Shown here piece after piece: positions 56,399-64,000 of a stretch of DNA of 64,000 nt; position 1 is the first letter of the stretch; each line of letters begins with the position of its first letter. The stretch comes from CAIQPS01 sp963783835 (GTDB lineage: Bacteria; Actinomycetota; Thermoleophilia; RBG-16-64-13). The stretch lies in NCBI GenBank assembly GCA_963783835.1, contig CAWAOX010000015.1, forward strand, positions 489,377 through 553,376. Direction: 5' to 3'. The position numbers and the translations under genes were made by a program. The notes under the pieces were generated by a model. That model was not told the DNA's origin, ran no database searches, and saw only the letters and a list, made by a program, of their open reading frames with translations.

Positions 56399-58023
56399 GC
56401 GCGTATCACCTCCAGGGCTTGGTCGAAGAGATCGCTGGGAAGATCAAGGCCCCACACAGGTTCCCCCAGCGAGCGCAGTCCCACGAACCCGCTGGAAGCA
56501 GCGGTAGCCTTCTTGTCTCGAGCCGCGGCAGCCCGGATGGTGTCGGCCGATGGAAGATCAAGGCGAGTAGGCAAGCCGAACGCATCGAGCAATGCCCCGG
56601 TTCTCTGCCTCACCGAGGTGTCCAAACCCAGGAGCCTCTCACTGACGGCCAAAGCCACCAGAACTCCCAGCGCGACGGCTTCTCCGTGCCCGAGACGGCC
56701 GAAACCGAGGCTGAGTTCAAGGGCGTGCGCCGTGGTGTGGCCCAGGTTGAGGACAGCCCGCTTGCCGGCGTCCAACTCATCCTCCTCGACCACTCCCGCT
56801 TTGTAGCGGACGCACGTCTTGACCACCTCGCTCATGACGCTTGTATCCCGTTCCAGCAGAAGCCCTCGCTGCCGCTCGAGCGCTCCAAAGAGAGTCTCGC
56901 CGGACAGGAGGCCATACTTCGCGACCTCCCCCAGACCGTTCGTGAAGTCGGTCCCCGGCAGGGTTCCCAGCGTCTCCGGATCGATCACGACGAGTTCGGG
57001 TTGATAGAAGGCGCCGACAAGGTTCTTGCCCGCCTCCAGATTGACCGCGGTCTTCCCCCCCACGCTCGAGTCGACCTGAGCCAGTAGGCTGGTGGGGATC
57101 TGCCAGAAACCCACCCCTCGCTGGTAGGTCGCGGCCGCGAAGCCGGCTAGGTCCCCGACTACTCCGCCTCCGAGCGCCACGACGATGTCATCTCTGCGAG
57201 CGCCCTGGGATGCCAGCCAGTCCCAGCAGCCTCCCAGGCCATCGACCGTCTTGCTTTGTTCCCCGGCGGCGACCGCCAGCGTCCGTCTCTCTTCGGCCGA
57301 CTGCCCAAGGAGGTCGCGGATCGCGGCGCCCCACGCCTGCTCCACGTTCTGGTCGGTCACCACGAACAACCGCGCTCCCTTCGCCGCTGTCTCCGCCGCA
57401 AGCGTTCGAAGAGAAGCCAGACATCCAGGCCCGCCCATGATAGACGAGCATCGCTCAGTGGAGACCAGCTTGACCCCCCAGGTCTTGGACCAGGTTGGGC
57501 CCGCGGCTCGTACCATCCTCGTGATCTCGCCGGCGATGTCTTCCGCGCTACGATCGCCTACCGGAACGATCCAGTCGGCGACGCTCTCATAGGTGGGATG
57601 CCGTGCCGCCAAGAGAGCCGTGAAAGAACCGTGGTCCTGGGCAAGCGGTCTGGAGCCTCCACGCGCTCGCTCCCACGCCCGGTCTGCATCGACATCGAGA
57701 AAGACAACACCGCCCCGCTCTTCGAGCATGCCTGCCGCTTCCGGGTTCTGCAGAGTGCCGCCGCCGAGAGCAAGGACGAGGCCCCCACTTCTTCCCCCAT
57801 CCTGCTCCGATCGGGACAGGACCTCCCTCAACGCTTCGATCTCTCGCAGGCGAAAATCCCGCTCGCCATGGCGCTGGAAGAACTCGGCTATGGTCATATC
57901 CGCGCTTCTCGCTATCTCGTCGTCGAGATCGAGGAAACGCCAGCCGAGAAGGCCGGCACACAGCGCGCCGACCGAACTCTTGCCGCTACCCATGAACCCG
58001 GCGAGAGCTACGAGCGGCGCCAT
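56395..58023 (-). CDS. aroKB: Shikimate kinase fused to 3-dehydroquinate synthase
   Basis: 542 residues. Residues 1-170 are shikimate kinase: GFMGSGKSSVGALCAGLLG, FLDLDDEIARS and LALGGGTLQNPEA. Residues about 180-542 are dehydroquinate synthase: GGGVVGDLAGFAAATYQRG, PTSLLAQVDSSVGGKTAVN, KNLVGAFYQP and NLGHTTAHALE with metal ligands. The fused form is known in several bacterial groups. ATG 58023 overlaps the aroC end by 16 bases, with GGAGAGGGGG upstream. Provides steps 2 and 5 of the pathway. Confidence 0.95.
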   Translation of the reverse strand: MAPLVALAGFMGSGKSSVGALCAGLLGWRFLDLDDEIARSADMTIAEFFQRHGERDFRLREIEALREVLSRSEQDGGRSGGLVLALGGGTLQNPEAAGMLEERGGVVFLDVDADRAWERARGGSRPLAQDHGSFTALLAARHPTYESVADWIVPVGDRSAEDIAGEITRMVRAAGPTWSKTWGVKLVSTERCSSIMGGPGCLASLRTLAAETAAKGARLFVVTDQNVEQAWGAAIRDLLGQSAEERRTLAVAAGEQSKTVDGLGGCWDWLASQGARRDDIVVALGGGVVGDLAGFAAATYQRGVGFWQIPTSLLAQVDSSVGGKTAVNLEAGKNLVGAFYQPELVVIDPETLGTLPGTDFTNGLGEVAKYGLLSGETLFGALERQRGLLLERDTSVMSEVVKTCVRYKAGVVEEDELDAGKRAVLNLGHTTAHALELSLGFGRLGHGEAVALGVLVALAVSERLLGLDTSVRQRTGALLDAFGLPTRLDLPSADTIRAAAARDKKATAASSGFVGLRSLGEPVWGLDLPSDLFDQALEVIRA

Positions 58024-59216
58024 AGCCCCCTCTCCTGGAGTTTCTTCTCATAGGCGGCCAGGGAGTCCACGACGTCGGCCATACAGTCGCCGCCGAACTT
58101 GTCGAGGTAGGCTCCAGCAACTACATACGCGACAACCGCTTCCGCCACCACCCTGGCCGCGGGCACCGCGGTCACGTCGCTGCGCTCGACGTGCGCCTCC
58201 ACCGGCTCCATGGTGGCAAGATCCACCGAAGGAAGCGGAGAGGTGAGCGTGGGGATGGGCTTCATGGCCGCGCGTAGGACTAACGGCATGCCCGTGGTCA
58301 TGCCACCCTCGAGACCGCCCGCGTTGTTCCCGTCACGGCTGACCCATCGGACCCCACCATCGCGGAGCAAGACGAACGGATCGTGCACTTTCGACCCCAC
58401 GCTGGCGGCATCGGCGAACCCATAGCCGATCTCCACCCCTTTGATGGCGGGGATTGCTCCGAGAGCGCCTAGAAGCCTCCCGTCCAGCCTGTCCTCGACG
58501 CGGGCATACCCGCCGAGACCCGGGCAGAGACCCCAGCACCATATCTCGAAGACGCCACCCAGCGATTCCCCGGCGCCCCGGGCCCGGTCGATGGCCTCAC
58601 GCATCCGCTGCGTCAGATCAGCGTCGGCACAGCCCACGGCCGACGCCTCCACGGCTTCCCAGTCGATGGATTCGGGATGGGCAAAGTCGGCTCGGGCCTC
58701 CGTCGACACCGGGCCTATGCTCGTGACCCGGCCCCTCACCGTGACTCCCATCTCCGCCACGAGCCTCTTGCACACCGCTCCCCCGGCGACCCGGGCCACG
58801 GTCTCACGAGCACTCGCCCGCTCGAGCACGTTGCGCATGTCGTCGTGGCCGTACTTCGCCATCCCCGCGAAGTCGGCGTGCCCGGGGCGGGGTATGGTCA
58901 GTGGCGCGGGCCGCGCACGGCCTTCGGGTAAAGGCTCGTACGACATCGACTCGATCCAATTCGCGTGGTCCCGGTTCTCGACAACGATGGCTATCGGGGT
59001 TCCGAGCGTCGACCCATGCCTGACGCCGGCGAGGAACCGGCACCGGTCGGTCTCGATCGCCATCCGCCCCCCCCGCCCGTAACCGCCTTGGCGGCGAGCA
59101 AGTTCGTCATCGATGGCCTCTGTGGTGATGTGCAGCCCGGCCGGCACCCCGCTGAGCACGCAGACCTCAGCCGGACCGTGGGACTCACCGGCGGTCGTCA
59201 TCCGAAGCGTGCTCAT
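58008..59216 (-). CDS. aroC: Chorismate synthase
   Basis: Final common step to chorismate, FMN-dependent; 402 residues, typical of the actinobacterial form. TTAGESHGP near the start, RHGSTLGTPIAIVVENRDHA, RPGHADFAGMAKYGHDDMR, ERASARETVARVAGGAV and RDGNNAGGLEGGMTTG. ATG 59216. Its 5' side has a 71-base gap with two hairpins (59233-59248 and 59271-59288). Confidence 0.96.
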   Translation of the reverse strand: MSTLRMTTAGESHGPAEVCVLSGVPAGLHITTEAIDDELARRQGGYGRGGRMAIETDRCRFLAGVRHGSTLGTPIAIVVENRDHANWIESMSYEPLPEGRARPAPLTIPRPGHADFAGMAKYGHDDMRNVLERASARETVARVAGGAVCKRLVAEMGVTVRGRVTSIGPVSTEARADFAHPESIDWEAVEASAVGCADADLTQRMREAIDRARGAGESLGGVFEIWCWGLCPGLGGYARVEDRLDGRLLGALGAIPAIKGVEIGYGFADAASVGSKVHDPFVLLRDGGVRWVSRDGNNAGGLEGGMTTGMPLVLRAAMKPIPTLTSPLPSVDLATMEPVEAHVERSDVTAVPAARVVAEAVVAYVVAGAYLDKFGGDCMADVVDSLAAYEKKLQERGLWRRS

Positions 59217-59270
59217 GCGCGGCTCCCTTGGCCCCCGTACAAACGGGGCCTGGTCGATCCCGGATAGTAG

Positions 59271-59288
59271 GCGCCTCCGCGAAGGCGC
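59271..59288 (-). terminator. Hairpin after the PilP-like lipoprotein gene
   Basis: On the minus strand AGGCGC and GCGCCT pair around a 6-base loop, starting at the lipoprotein stop codon. There is no U tract. It may end the pilD-pilM-N-O-lipoprotein unit before aroC. Confidence 0.35.
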
Positions 59289-59908
59289 TACTCGAAGAGG
59301 ATCTGGTGCTCCGCCATGGTCAAGGTTTGTCCGGCGTGAAGGAGGGCCACAATCTTACTATCAACCATTATGTCGACCACCGTCACGTCGCCCCAACTCG
59401 TGGAGACCGAATCCCCGATCCGCTGATCCTCGTAGACGTTGTTGTCAACCTGGAAGGTTACCGCAGGAGCGTCGCCAACAACACCCACCGCCAGCACCTG
59501 AAGCATATGGGTGAAGAACGAGGTGGTGGACGTCGTGGAGCTGCTCGTGCTGGTAGTCGAGGTCGAGCTGGTCGTCGTGGTCCCTCCGCCGGAGGTCGTG
59601 GTGGTCGTCGAGGACGGAGGCGGGCTGACAGAAGTCGAGCTCGTGTGCTGGGTCGTCTCCGTGATTACCTGCTGCTGGACGAACGGGTCCTTACTCTGAA
59701 AGCTGGAGTAGGAATCGGCCGGGGCTACCACGAAGGGTTCCTGGCTTGCGTCGGCCACTGACTGCGCGGTGGTCGCTACCCGGGCCTGCCGCAGGCTGCT
59801 AGTCGTGGAGCTGGCTCCTCCGCCGCCCATGCAGCCCGCGAGGAGTACCGCGGACCCGGCGACAAGAAGTACTCCCGCCAGAAGATGTCGATGTCGCTGC
59901 AACTTCAT
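59288..59908 (-). CDS. PilP-like lipoprotein
   Basis: 206 residues. The lipoprotein signal (LLAGVLLVAGSAVLLAGC, lipidated cysteine C26) is followed by a short segment with SKDPF (a PilP-type motif), a Ser/Thr-rich low-complexity linker at about 90-130 and a strand-rich C-terminal domain (VTFQVDNNVYEDQRIGDS to the end). Position right after pilO matches PilP. In diderm bacteria PilP links PilNO to the PilQ secretin; no secretin is visible here. Similarity outside the motif is weak, so the PilP label is tentative. ATG 59908. Confidence 0.6.
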   Translation of the reverse strand: MKLQRHRHLLAGVLLVAGSAVLLAGCMGGGGASSTTSSLRQARVATTAQSVADASQEPFVVAPADSYSSFQSKDPFVQQQVITETTQHTSSTSVSPPPSSTTTTTSGGGTTTTSSTSTTSTSSSTTSTTSFFTHMLQVLAVGVVGDAPAVTFQVDNNVYEDQRIGDSVSTSWGDVTVVDIMVDSKIVALLHAGQTLTMAEHQILFE

Positions 59909-59920
59909 CTTCTTCCTCCG

Positions 59921-60577
59921 CTATTTCTCGGTCGTGGTAGTGGTGTCGGCGGCGCCGGCAGAATCGGCGGTCGCTGACGTGGCCGAAGATGCCTGGGCCG
60001 CTGCCGCCTGGTCCATGCAGAACGCGTAGAGGGTCATGGAGACGTTGAGATCAGGGCTGTCCTTGACCGGCTCGCCCTCAGCTGCCTCAGTGGCACCGCC
60101 CAGCTGAAGCTGGATGGACTTCACGGTGAGAAGCCTCCCGGGGCCGGCCACCAACTGTTCCGCCCGGTACGCGAAGTCACTGAGATCGAAGTAGCTGCCC
60201 GCGAACTGGAGCGTCAGCGGGATGATCTGGAAGCCATCGGACTCCTTGGGGTCGCCCGGGCTGACGGAGATGAACTTGATCCCCGACTGATCCGCGAGGT
60301 CCTGGATCTGCACCAGTAGACTGGGTACCTGGCTTGAGTCGGGGACCATCTTGGCAAGCTCCATGAGCTGCGCCTGGTTCTTCTTGCCCTCTGCGCGGGT
60401 GACCTCGGCTTGGGCCAACTTGGCCTGCGCGGCTGCGATCTTGGTGGACTCCGCGGCGATGGCGGCATCGGTCTGCTCGATCTCCGCGCGCAAGGGAGAG
60501 ATCAGGAAGAACCACGCCATCGCGACGACAACGAGCAGCGCTACGCCCGAAAGGGCCATGCGGATCTTACGGCTCAT
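59921..60577 (-). CDS. pilO: Type IV pilus assembly protein PilO
   Basis: 218 residues with one N-terminal membrane helix (MALSGVALLVVVAMAWFFLI, about 7-26), a coiled-coil region (EIEQTDAAIAAESTKIAAAQ and on) and a ferredoxin-like periplasmic domain (VPSLLVQIQDLADQSGIKFI; FAGSYFDLSDFAYRAEQLV). This layout is PilO. The C-terminal tail is Ala/Thr-rich. ATG 60577 overlaps the pilN stop by 4 bases. Works with PilM and PilN as the alignment complex. Confidence 0.85.
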   Translation of the reverse strand: MSRKIRMALSGVALLVVVAMAWFFLISPLRAEIEQTDAAIAAESTKIAAAQAKLAQAEVTRAEGKKNQAQLMELAKMVPDSSQVPSLLVQIQDLADQSGIKFISVSPGDPKESDGFQIIPLTLQFAGSYFDLSDFAYRAEQLVAGPGRLLTVKSIQLQLGGATEAAEGEPVKDSPDLNVSMTLYAFCMDQAAAAQASSATSATADSAGAADTTTTTEK

Positions 60578-61221
60578 TGCGGCACCTCCACTTCAGTAAC
60601 TGGGAGAGCGCTGGCCGGCTCCGTGTTGAGGACGTAGGCGCCGATGGAGAAGCCTTTGAGCTCCAACTGGGATCCGTCTGCCTCGCGAGACTGGTCAGCC
60701 GACGTCAGCTCCACACCGGTGAGCGACGGGATGAGTTGCAGGCGCACGATAAGCCGGGACACGTCCTCGAAGCTGTACGTCTCTCCCTCTATGCTTATGT
60801 TGCCGTCCTGGACCGCCGACGCATCCGCTTCATCAGGAACGATCCCCGGGTCGGAAGCTGTGAGGTTGAGGCTCTGGAACCACGCGTTCTCGGGGACGAC
60901 CAGGCTTACCGCGTCAAGTACTTCCGAGAGCAGTGTCCGGGTCGAGTAGATACTCTGAACCACAGCCTGCACGTCCTCCTTCTGGCCGGCCAACTGTTCG
61001 TACTGGCGCAAGGCCTCGACTTGCTGCTCGAGGGCGGCCGTCTGCATCTGAAGATCGGCCAGTTCCTGCTGGTGATCGTCGAGCACGTTGCTGAAGATGT
61101 AGTAGCCGAACCCAAGACCGAATATCACGATGATGAACAATCCGACCATTGCCAGCAGGCCCCAGTCGGTCCGAGTGCGAGGCCGTTCAGAGCGCGGGAT
61201 GAGGTTTACGCGGCGGGCCAT
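60574..61221 (-). CDS. pilN: Type IV pilus assembly protein PilN
   Basis: 215 residues. The short cytoplasmic motif VNLIPRSERP, which binds PilM, is at residues 4-14, followed by a membrane helix (LLAMVGLFIIVIFGLGFGYY), a coiled coil (LDDHQQELADLQMQTAALEQ) and a fimbrial-assembly domain (VPENAWFQSLNLT; EDVSRLIVRLQLIP). ATG 61221 is chosen since the NLIP motif begins there and GGAGGAAG lies 6 bases upstream. One base after the pilM stop. Confidence 0.88.
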   Translation of the reverse strand: MARRVNLIPRSERPRTRTDWGLLAMVGLFIIVIFGLGFGYYIFSNVLDDHQQELADLQMQTAALEQQVEALRQYEQLAGQKEDVQAVVQSIYSTRTLLSEVLDAVSLVVPENAWFQSLNLTASDPGIVPDEADASAVQDGNISIEGETYSFEDVSRLIVRLQLIPSLTGVELTSADQSREADGSQLELKGFSIGAYVLNTEPASALPVTEVEVPQ

Positions 61222-61222
61222 G

Positions 61223-62332
61223 TCAGTCTTCCTCCGGAAGGCCAAGGCCAATCGCTACGGCGAGCGACGGGCCGATGATGGCAAGCGTTTCGTCGGACAG
61301 ACTGGAGCTATTGTCCGACACGCGGCTGAGCGGGTTCCCGATGACGACGGGGAGTCCGAGCGCCTCGGACAGATGCGCGTCGAGATTTCGGACCAGCGTG
61401 CCTCTTCCGCTCAGGAAAAGCTCTTTGACCGGGGTGGCGCCCTCCTGCCCCTGGTAGTAGTCGAAGGAACGCCGGATCTCGTCCACCAGTTCGGCGGCCG
61501 CCTTGCCGGCCTGGCGCTGGGTCTCCGCCACCACCTCAGGCGAATACACGTCTCCCTCGGGGGCAAGTGGGCCCGGCAAGCCCACGGTCTGCGCCAAACT
61601 AGAGGCATCTTCGAAGGGGACGCCTCGCTGCTCCGATATCACCCGCGCGAAGCGATCGCTCGAGAAGTTGATCACCCGGGTGAACTTGAGCACGTCGTCG
61701 ACCGCGACGACCAGGGTGGAGACAGACGAGGAGACGTCCACCAGCCCCCGGCAGACACCGGCCTGCGAGGGATCAGCGAGAAAGGATGCATCGGGGACCA
61801 GGGCTCGTATGAGGGCCAGGCTCGACACGTCCACACCCGAGACCTTCAGTCCGGCCATTTTGAGCGAAGTGAGCAAGGTTTCCACCATGACGCGCTGCGC
61901 GGCGACCAGAAGCACTTCCTGCCGGGGCTGACCTTCCAGATCGGTCCTGCGCCCGAGAACCTGAAAGTCGAGTACAGCATCCTCGACCGGGATCGGAATG
62001 TAGTCCTGCGCCTGATACTCGATAGCGCCGAGCAACTCGGCCTCGGTCATCTCGGGCATGTCGATATTGCGCACGATAACCTTCTGATTGCTGACACTGA
62101 CGCGAGTCATGCGCCCGCGCAGGCCGTTCTTATGAACGAAGCCCTTGAGTTCCCGGCCGAAGAGGTCGGCGTCGACGATCTCCCCGTCGACAACGAGACC
62201 GTCAGGCAACGGGGACTCATAGAAACGGCGCAGCTTGATCCGGTTCCCACTTCCCGCCAGCTGGATCGCCGTAACGGTGGACGCACCGATATCGAGCGCC
62301 AGGGGTTCGCCCTGAAATAGTCCTAGAGCCAC
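61223..62332 (-). CDS. pilM: Type IV pilus actin-like protein PilM
   Basis: 369 residues, actin/FtsA-like ATPase of the pilus alignment complex. LALDIGASTVTAIQL is the phosphate-1 loop, followed by RVSVSNQKVIVRNIDMPEMT, EYQAQDYIPIPVEDAVLDF (PilM signature), VDVSSSVSTLVVA (phosphate 2) and LFLSGRGTLVRNLDA (adenosine). GTG 62332 follows GAGGTG. First gene of the pilM-N-O-lipoprotein run, 74 bases after pilD. Confidence 0.9.
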   Translation of the reverse strand: MALGLFQGEPLALDIGASTVTAIQLAGSGNRIKLRRFYESPLPDGLVVDGEIVDADLFGRELKGFVHKNGLRGRMTRVSVSNQKVIVRNIDMPEMTEAELLGAIEYQAQDYIPIPVEDAVLDFQVLGRRTDLEGQPRQEVLLVAAQRVMVETLLTSLKMAGLKVSGVDVSSLALIRALVPDASFLADPSQAGVCRGLVDVSSSVSTLVVAVDDVLKFTRVINFSSDRFARVISEQRGVPFEDASSLAQTVGLPGPLAPEGDVYSPEVVAETQRQAGKAAAELVDEIRRSFDYYQGQEGATPVKELFLSGRGTLVRNLDAHLSEALGLPVVIGNPLSRVSDNSSSLSDETLAIIGPSLAVAIGLGLPEED

Positions 62333-62406
62333 CTCATCACCTCGGCGTCGACGTTGTCACAAGTTTCGAGTTCAACTTCCACGTGTTCCTTCACATCCTG
62401 TCGGTT

Positions 62407-63153
62407 CTACATGCTCGCGTAGAGATGGAACGCGAGTTGGCCGAAGCACAGAGTCATCACTGCACCCGCCGCCAGGTACGGTACAAAGACCGTCCTAGCT
62501 CTTAATCGGTATTTCTCGCCAAAAAGTAGAGACATTCCTGCAACGATCCCCAGAAGCATGGCCGCAGGGAGCGCTACGAGCGCGTACGGGCCGAGGACGG
62601 CGCCCAGGAGAAGCGCCATTTTGACTTCGCTGAAGCGTGTGACGCCAGGCCGCGCCAACGACAGCAGCAGGACGAAGAGCCCCGCGCCCACGCAGCCGGC
62701 GATGTACTGCCACCAGTGCTGCCGGTCGAGCGCCATCGAGGCCGCCAGCCCGCAGGCCAGGGCTGGAAAGACGATTCGGTTGGGAATGACCATGTGGTCG
62801 TGATTGATGAAGGCCAGCGTCACGACGACGGCGATGAACGCCCATGCGACCAGAACTGTCGCAGAGGGCCCGAAGCGCCAGAATGCCGCGAGGAAGGCCA
62901 GGCCGGTGATCCCCTCCACAAGGGGGTAGCGAAGTGCTATCGGCGTATGGCACGACCTGCAGCGGCCGCGCAGAAGCACCCAACTGGCCACTGGTATGTT
63001 GTCATGCCAGTGGATCGCCGCGCCACATCCGGGACAGTGAGAGCCCGGTCGGACGAGAGACTCCCGACGCGGCACTCGGTAGATGACGACGTTGAGAAAG
63101 CTGCCGATGACCAGCCCGAGTAGTAGCGCCCATATGGCCAAGTAGTACTGCAC
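62407..63153 (-). CDS. pilD: Prepilin peptidase/methyltransferase, atypical catalytic residues
   Basis: 248 residues, about six to seven membrane helices. The N-terminal methyltransferase-type domain is typical: CPGCGAAIHWHDNIPVASW, then GRCRSCHTPIALRYPLVE with the four cysteines C40, C43, C65 and C68. The A24 peptidase part is odd: the first aspartate site (ID.DHM.IPN in relatives) reads INHDHMVIPN, with N117 in place of D, and the second (GxGDVK) reads RFSEVK, with E176 in place of D. So peptidase activity may be lost or altered. GTG 63153. It heads the pil gene run. Identity is clear from the first half; activity is uncertain. Confidence 0.85.
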   Translation of the reverse strand: MQYYLAIWALLLGLVIGSFLNVVIYRVPRRESLVRPGSHCPGCGAAIHWHDNIPVASWVLLRGRCRSCHTPIALRYPLVEGITGLAFLAAFWRFGPSATVLVAWAFIAVVVTLAFINHDHMVIPNRIVFPALACGLAASMALDRQHWWQYIAGCVGAGLFVLLLSLARPGVTRFSEVKMALLLGAVLGPYALVALPAAMLLGIVAGMSLLFGEKYRLRARTVFVPYLAAGAVMTLCFGQLAFHLYASM

Positions 63154-63335
63154 GTCGGCTCTTTCCCTGTTGCTGCCCGCTACGTCGATATATCGGCCTG
63201 GTTCGCCCGACCTTGAATCCGGTCAAGCGGAACAGGCCACCGTCGTCACGGTAGCCCGGGAAGAAACGAAATGACCTGCTACCTTCGACCTAGAATGGTC
63301 GATTGGGAAGGCCGACTTCGCGTCGCCGTGGCTCC

Positions 63336-64000
63336 CTAGCTCAGCCACCCTCCCCCGACCAAAGCCCTCCGCAGAGTCTCCTGCCCGGCCGGGCTGAGAC
63401 GTTCGAGCGGTGGGCGCAGCGGCCCGGCAGGCAGCCCCAGCCACTCTACGGCCTGCTTGACCGGCGTGGGGTTCGGCTCCACGAACAAGGCGTCAACCAC
63501 ATCCATGATGCGATAGTGGATATCCCTGGCTTCCTCGATCCGTTCGGACCACACGGCATCGCACATCTGCTTGACCTCGGGTCCGACTACGTGAGCGACG
63601 GCCGCGATCGCCCCCGCCGCGCCATGGGCCAACAGGCTGAGGGTCATGATGTCCTCGCCGGAGTAGATCTTGAAGGTCTCGGGGTCGGTACCGCGATAGA
63701 TCTCCATCGTCTGATGGATGTCGCAGGAGCAGTCCTTCAACCCGACGATGCTCGGGATCTCGTCCCACAAGCGGATGATGGTCTTCGGCTCGATGTTGCG
63801 GCCTGTCCTGCCCGGGATGTTGTAAACGATCAGCGGAAGACCCGACGCCTCGGCGATAGACGCGAAATGATTGAAGAGACCTGCCTGAGTGGGCTTGTTG
63901 TAGTAGGGGCACACCTGAAGAGTAGCGTCAGCGCCGAGTTCAGCGGCTAGACGAGTGAGCTCGACCGCCTCTCTGGTGGAGTTCGACCCCGCGGAAGCGA
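63336..64000 (-). CDS. dapA: 4-hydroxy-tetrahydrodipicolinate synthase (5' end outside window)
   Basis: The window holds the last 221 or so residues; the frame is open to the right edge, so the N-terminus is missing. Visible landmarks: AGSNSTREAVELTR, GADATLQVCPYYNKPTQAG, the Schiff-base tyrosine in IVYNIPGRTGRN and the catalytic lysine in VGLKDCSCDIHQ, followed by FKIYSGEDIM. DapA condenses pyruvate with aspartate semialdehyde for lysine and diaminopimelate. A 182-base gap separates it from pilD, with an inverted repeat TCGACC/GGTCGA at 63288-63305. Confidence 0.95.
   Translation of the reverse strand, partial: ASAGSNSTREAVELTRLAAELGADATLQVCPYYNKPTQAGLFNHFASIAEASGLPLIVYNIPGRTGRNIEPKTIIRLWDEIPSIVGLKDCSCDIHQTMEIYRGTDPETFKIYSGEDIMTLSLLAHGAAGAIAAVAHVVGPEVKQMCDAVWSERIEEARDIHYRIMDVVDALFVEPNPTPVKQAVEWLGLPAGPLRPPLERLSPAGQETLRRALVGGGWLS

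Noticed and set aside
59511..59699. Valine-rich small open frame on the plus strand
   Set aside because: It is the complement of the Ser/Thr-rich linker of the lipoprotein gene; the poly-valine stretch is a by-product of repeated ACC/ACG/ACT codons.
63154..63335. c-di-GMP riboswitch upstream of pilD
   Set aside because: I looked for the conserved GEMM core in this gap because of the pilus context; the invariant segments are missing. Only a 6-base inverted repeat (63288-63305) was found.
1..64000. CRISPR arrays, rRNA genes, insertion sequences, prophage
   Set aside because: No regularly spaced direct repeats, rRNA signatures, transposase-like genes or phage genes were seen on reading both strands.

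Overview
This 64 kb window is chromosomal DNA from a high-GC bacterium, most likely a deep-branching actinobacterium (of the Coriobacteriia / Rubrobacteria / Thermoleophilia kind). The main pointers are the gcvH - garA - ftsR neighbourhood typical of Actinobacteria, a small RsiG-like protein between gcvH and garA, a SigB/SigF-type sigma factor behind an RsbW-like gene, very common GTG starts, and a type IV pilus set with no secretin gene in the window. The exact class is an inference. Almost all genes are housekeeping genes. There is no rRNA operon, CRISPR array, insertion sequence or prophage, and one tRNA gene (Pro, GGG).

Layout. 1-20.2 kb is read left to right: the 3' end of recJ, rel (ppGpp), an MBL hydrolase, hisS, aspS, a thioredoxin-like lipoprotein behind a structured leader, an IscU-MnmA fusion, a tightly coupled run (DUF948 protein, YtxH-like protein, RsbW-like protein, sigma factor, alaS, ruvX), mltG, aroE and the pilus motor genes pilB (frameshifted), pilT and pilC. 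20.4-23.2 kb is read leftwards and holds a signalling group: gcvH, an RsiG-like protein, an unknown protein, garA, ftsR and apt. Divergent from it, 23.3-24.4 kb carries a Roadblock/MglA pair.

From 24.5 kb to the right end everything is on the minus strand. In transcription order these are: dapA (cut by the window edge); pilD, pilM, pilN, pilO and a PilP-like lipoprotein; aroC, aroK-aroB and aroQ; efp, an Asp23 protein, nusB, dxs, tlyA, nadK, recN, pyrG, a PepT-like peptidase, a Nudix hydrolase and ald; xerD, a deoB-PNP fusion, a DHH-CBS-CCA protein and an M50 protease; scpA, scpB, rluB; hisC, aroF, tyrA, aroA; cmk-plsC, ispH, der, plsY; tRNA-Pro; and a mannose-1-phosphate guanylyltransferase with a degenerate phosphomutase half.

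How the genes work together. aroF, aroKB, aroQ, aroE, aroA, aroC, tyrA and hisC give nearly the whole shikimate pathway and a tyrosine branch. dxs and ispH serve isoprenoid synthesis, and plsC and plsY phospholipid synthesis. scpA/scpB and xerD act on the chromosome. PilBTC and PilMNO plus the prepilin peptidase make a type IV pilus machine, but no pilin gene is visible. Signalling is represented by ppGpp (Rel), a possible c-di-GMP input (RsiG-like motif, MshEN-like domain of PilB), a GarA-type FHA switch and an MglA-type GTPase.

The most interesting points are the single-motif RsiG-like protein next to garA/ftsR; a prepilin peptidase with both expected catalytic aspartates replaced; the IscU-MnmA fusion that has lost one cluster-ligand cysteine; the pilB frameshift directly after the Walker A motif; the rel gene whose coding similarity runs upstream of its first usual start codon; and an unusual number of fused enzymes.
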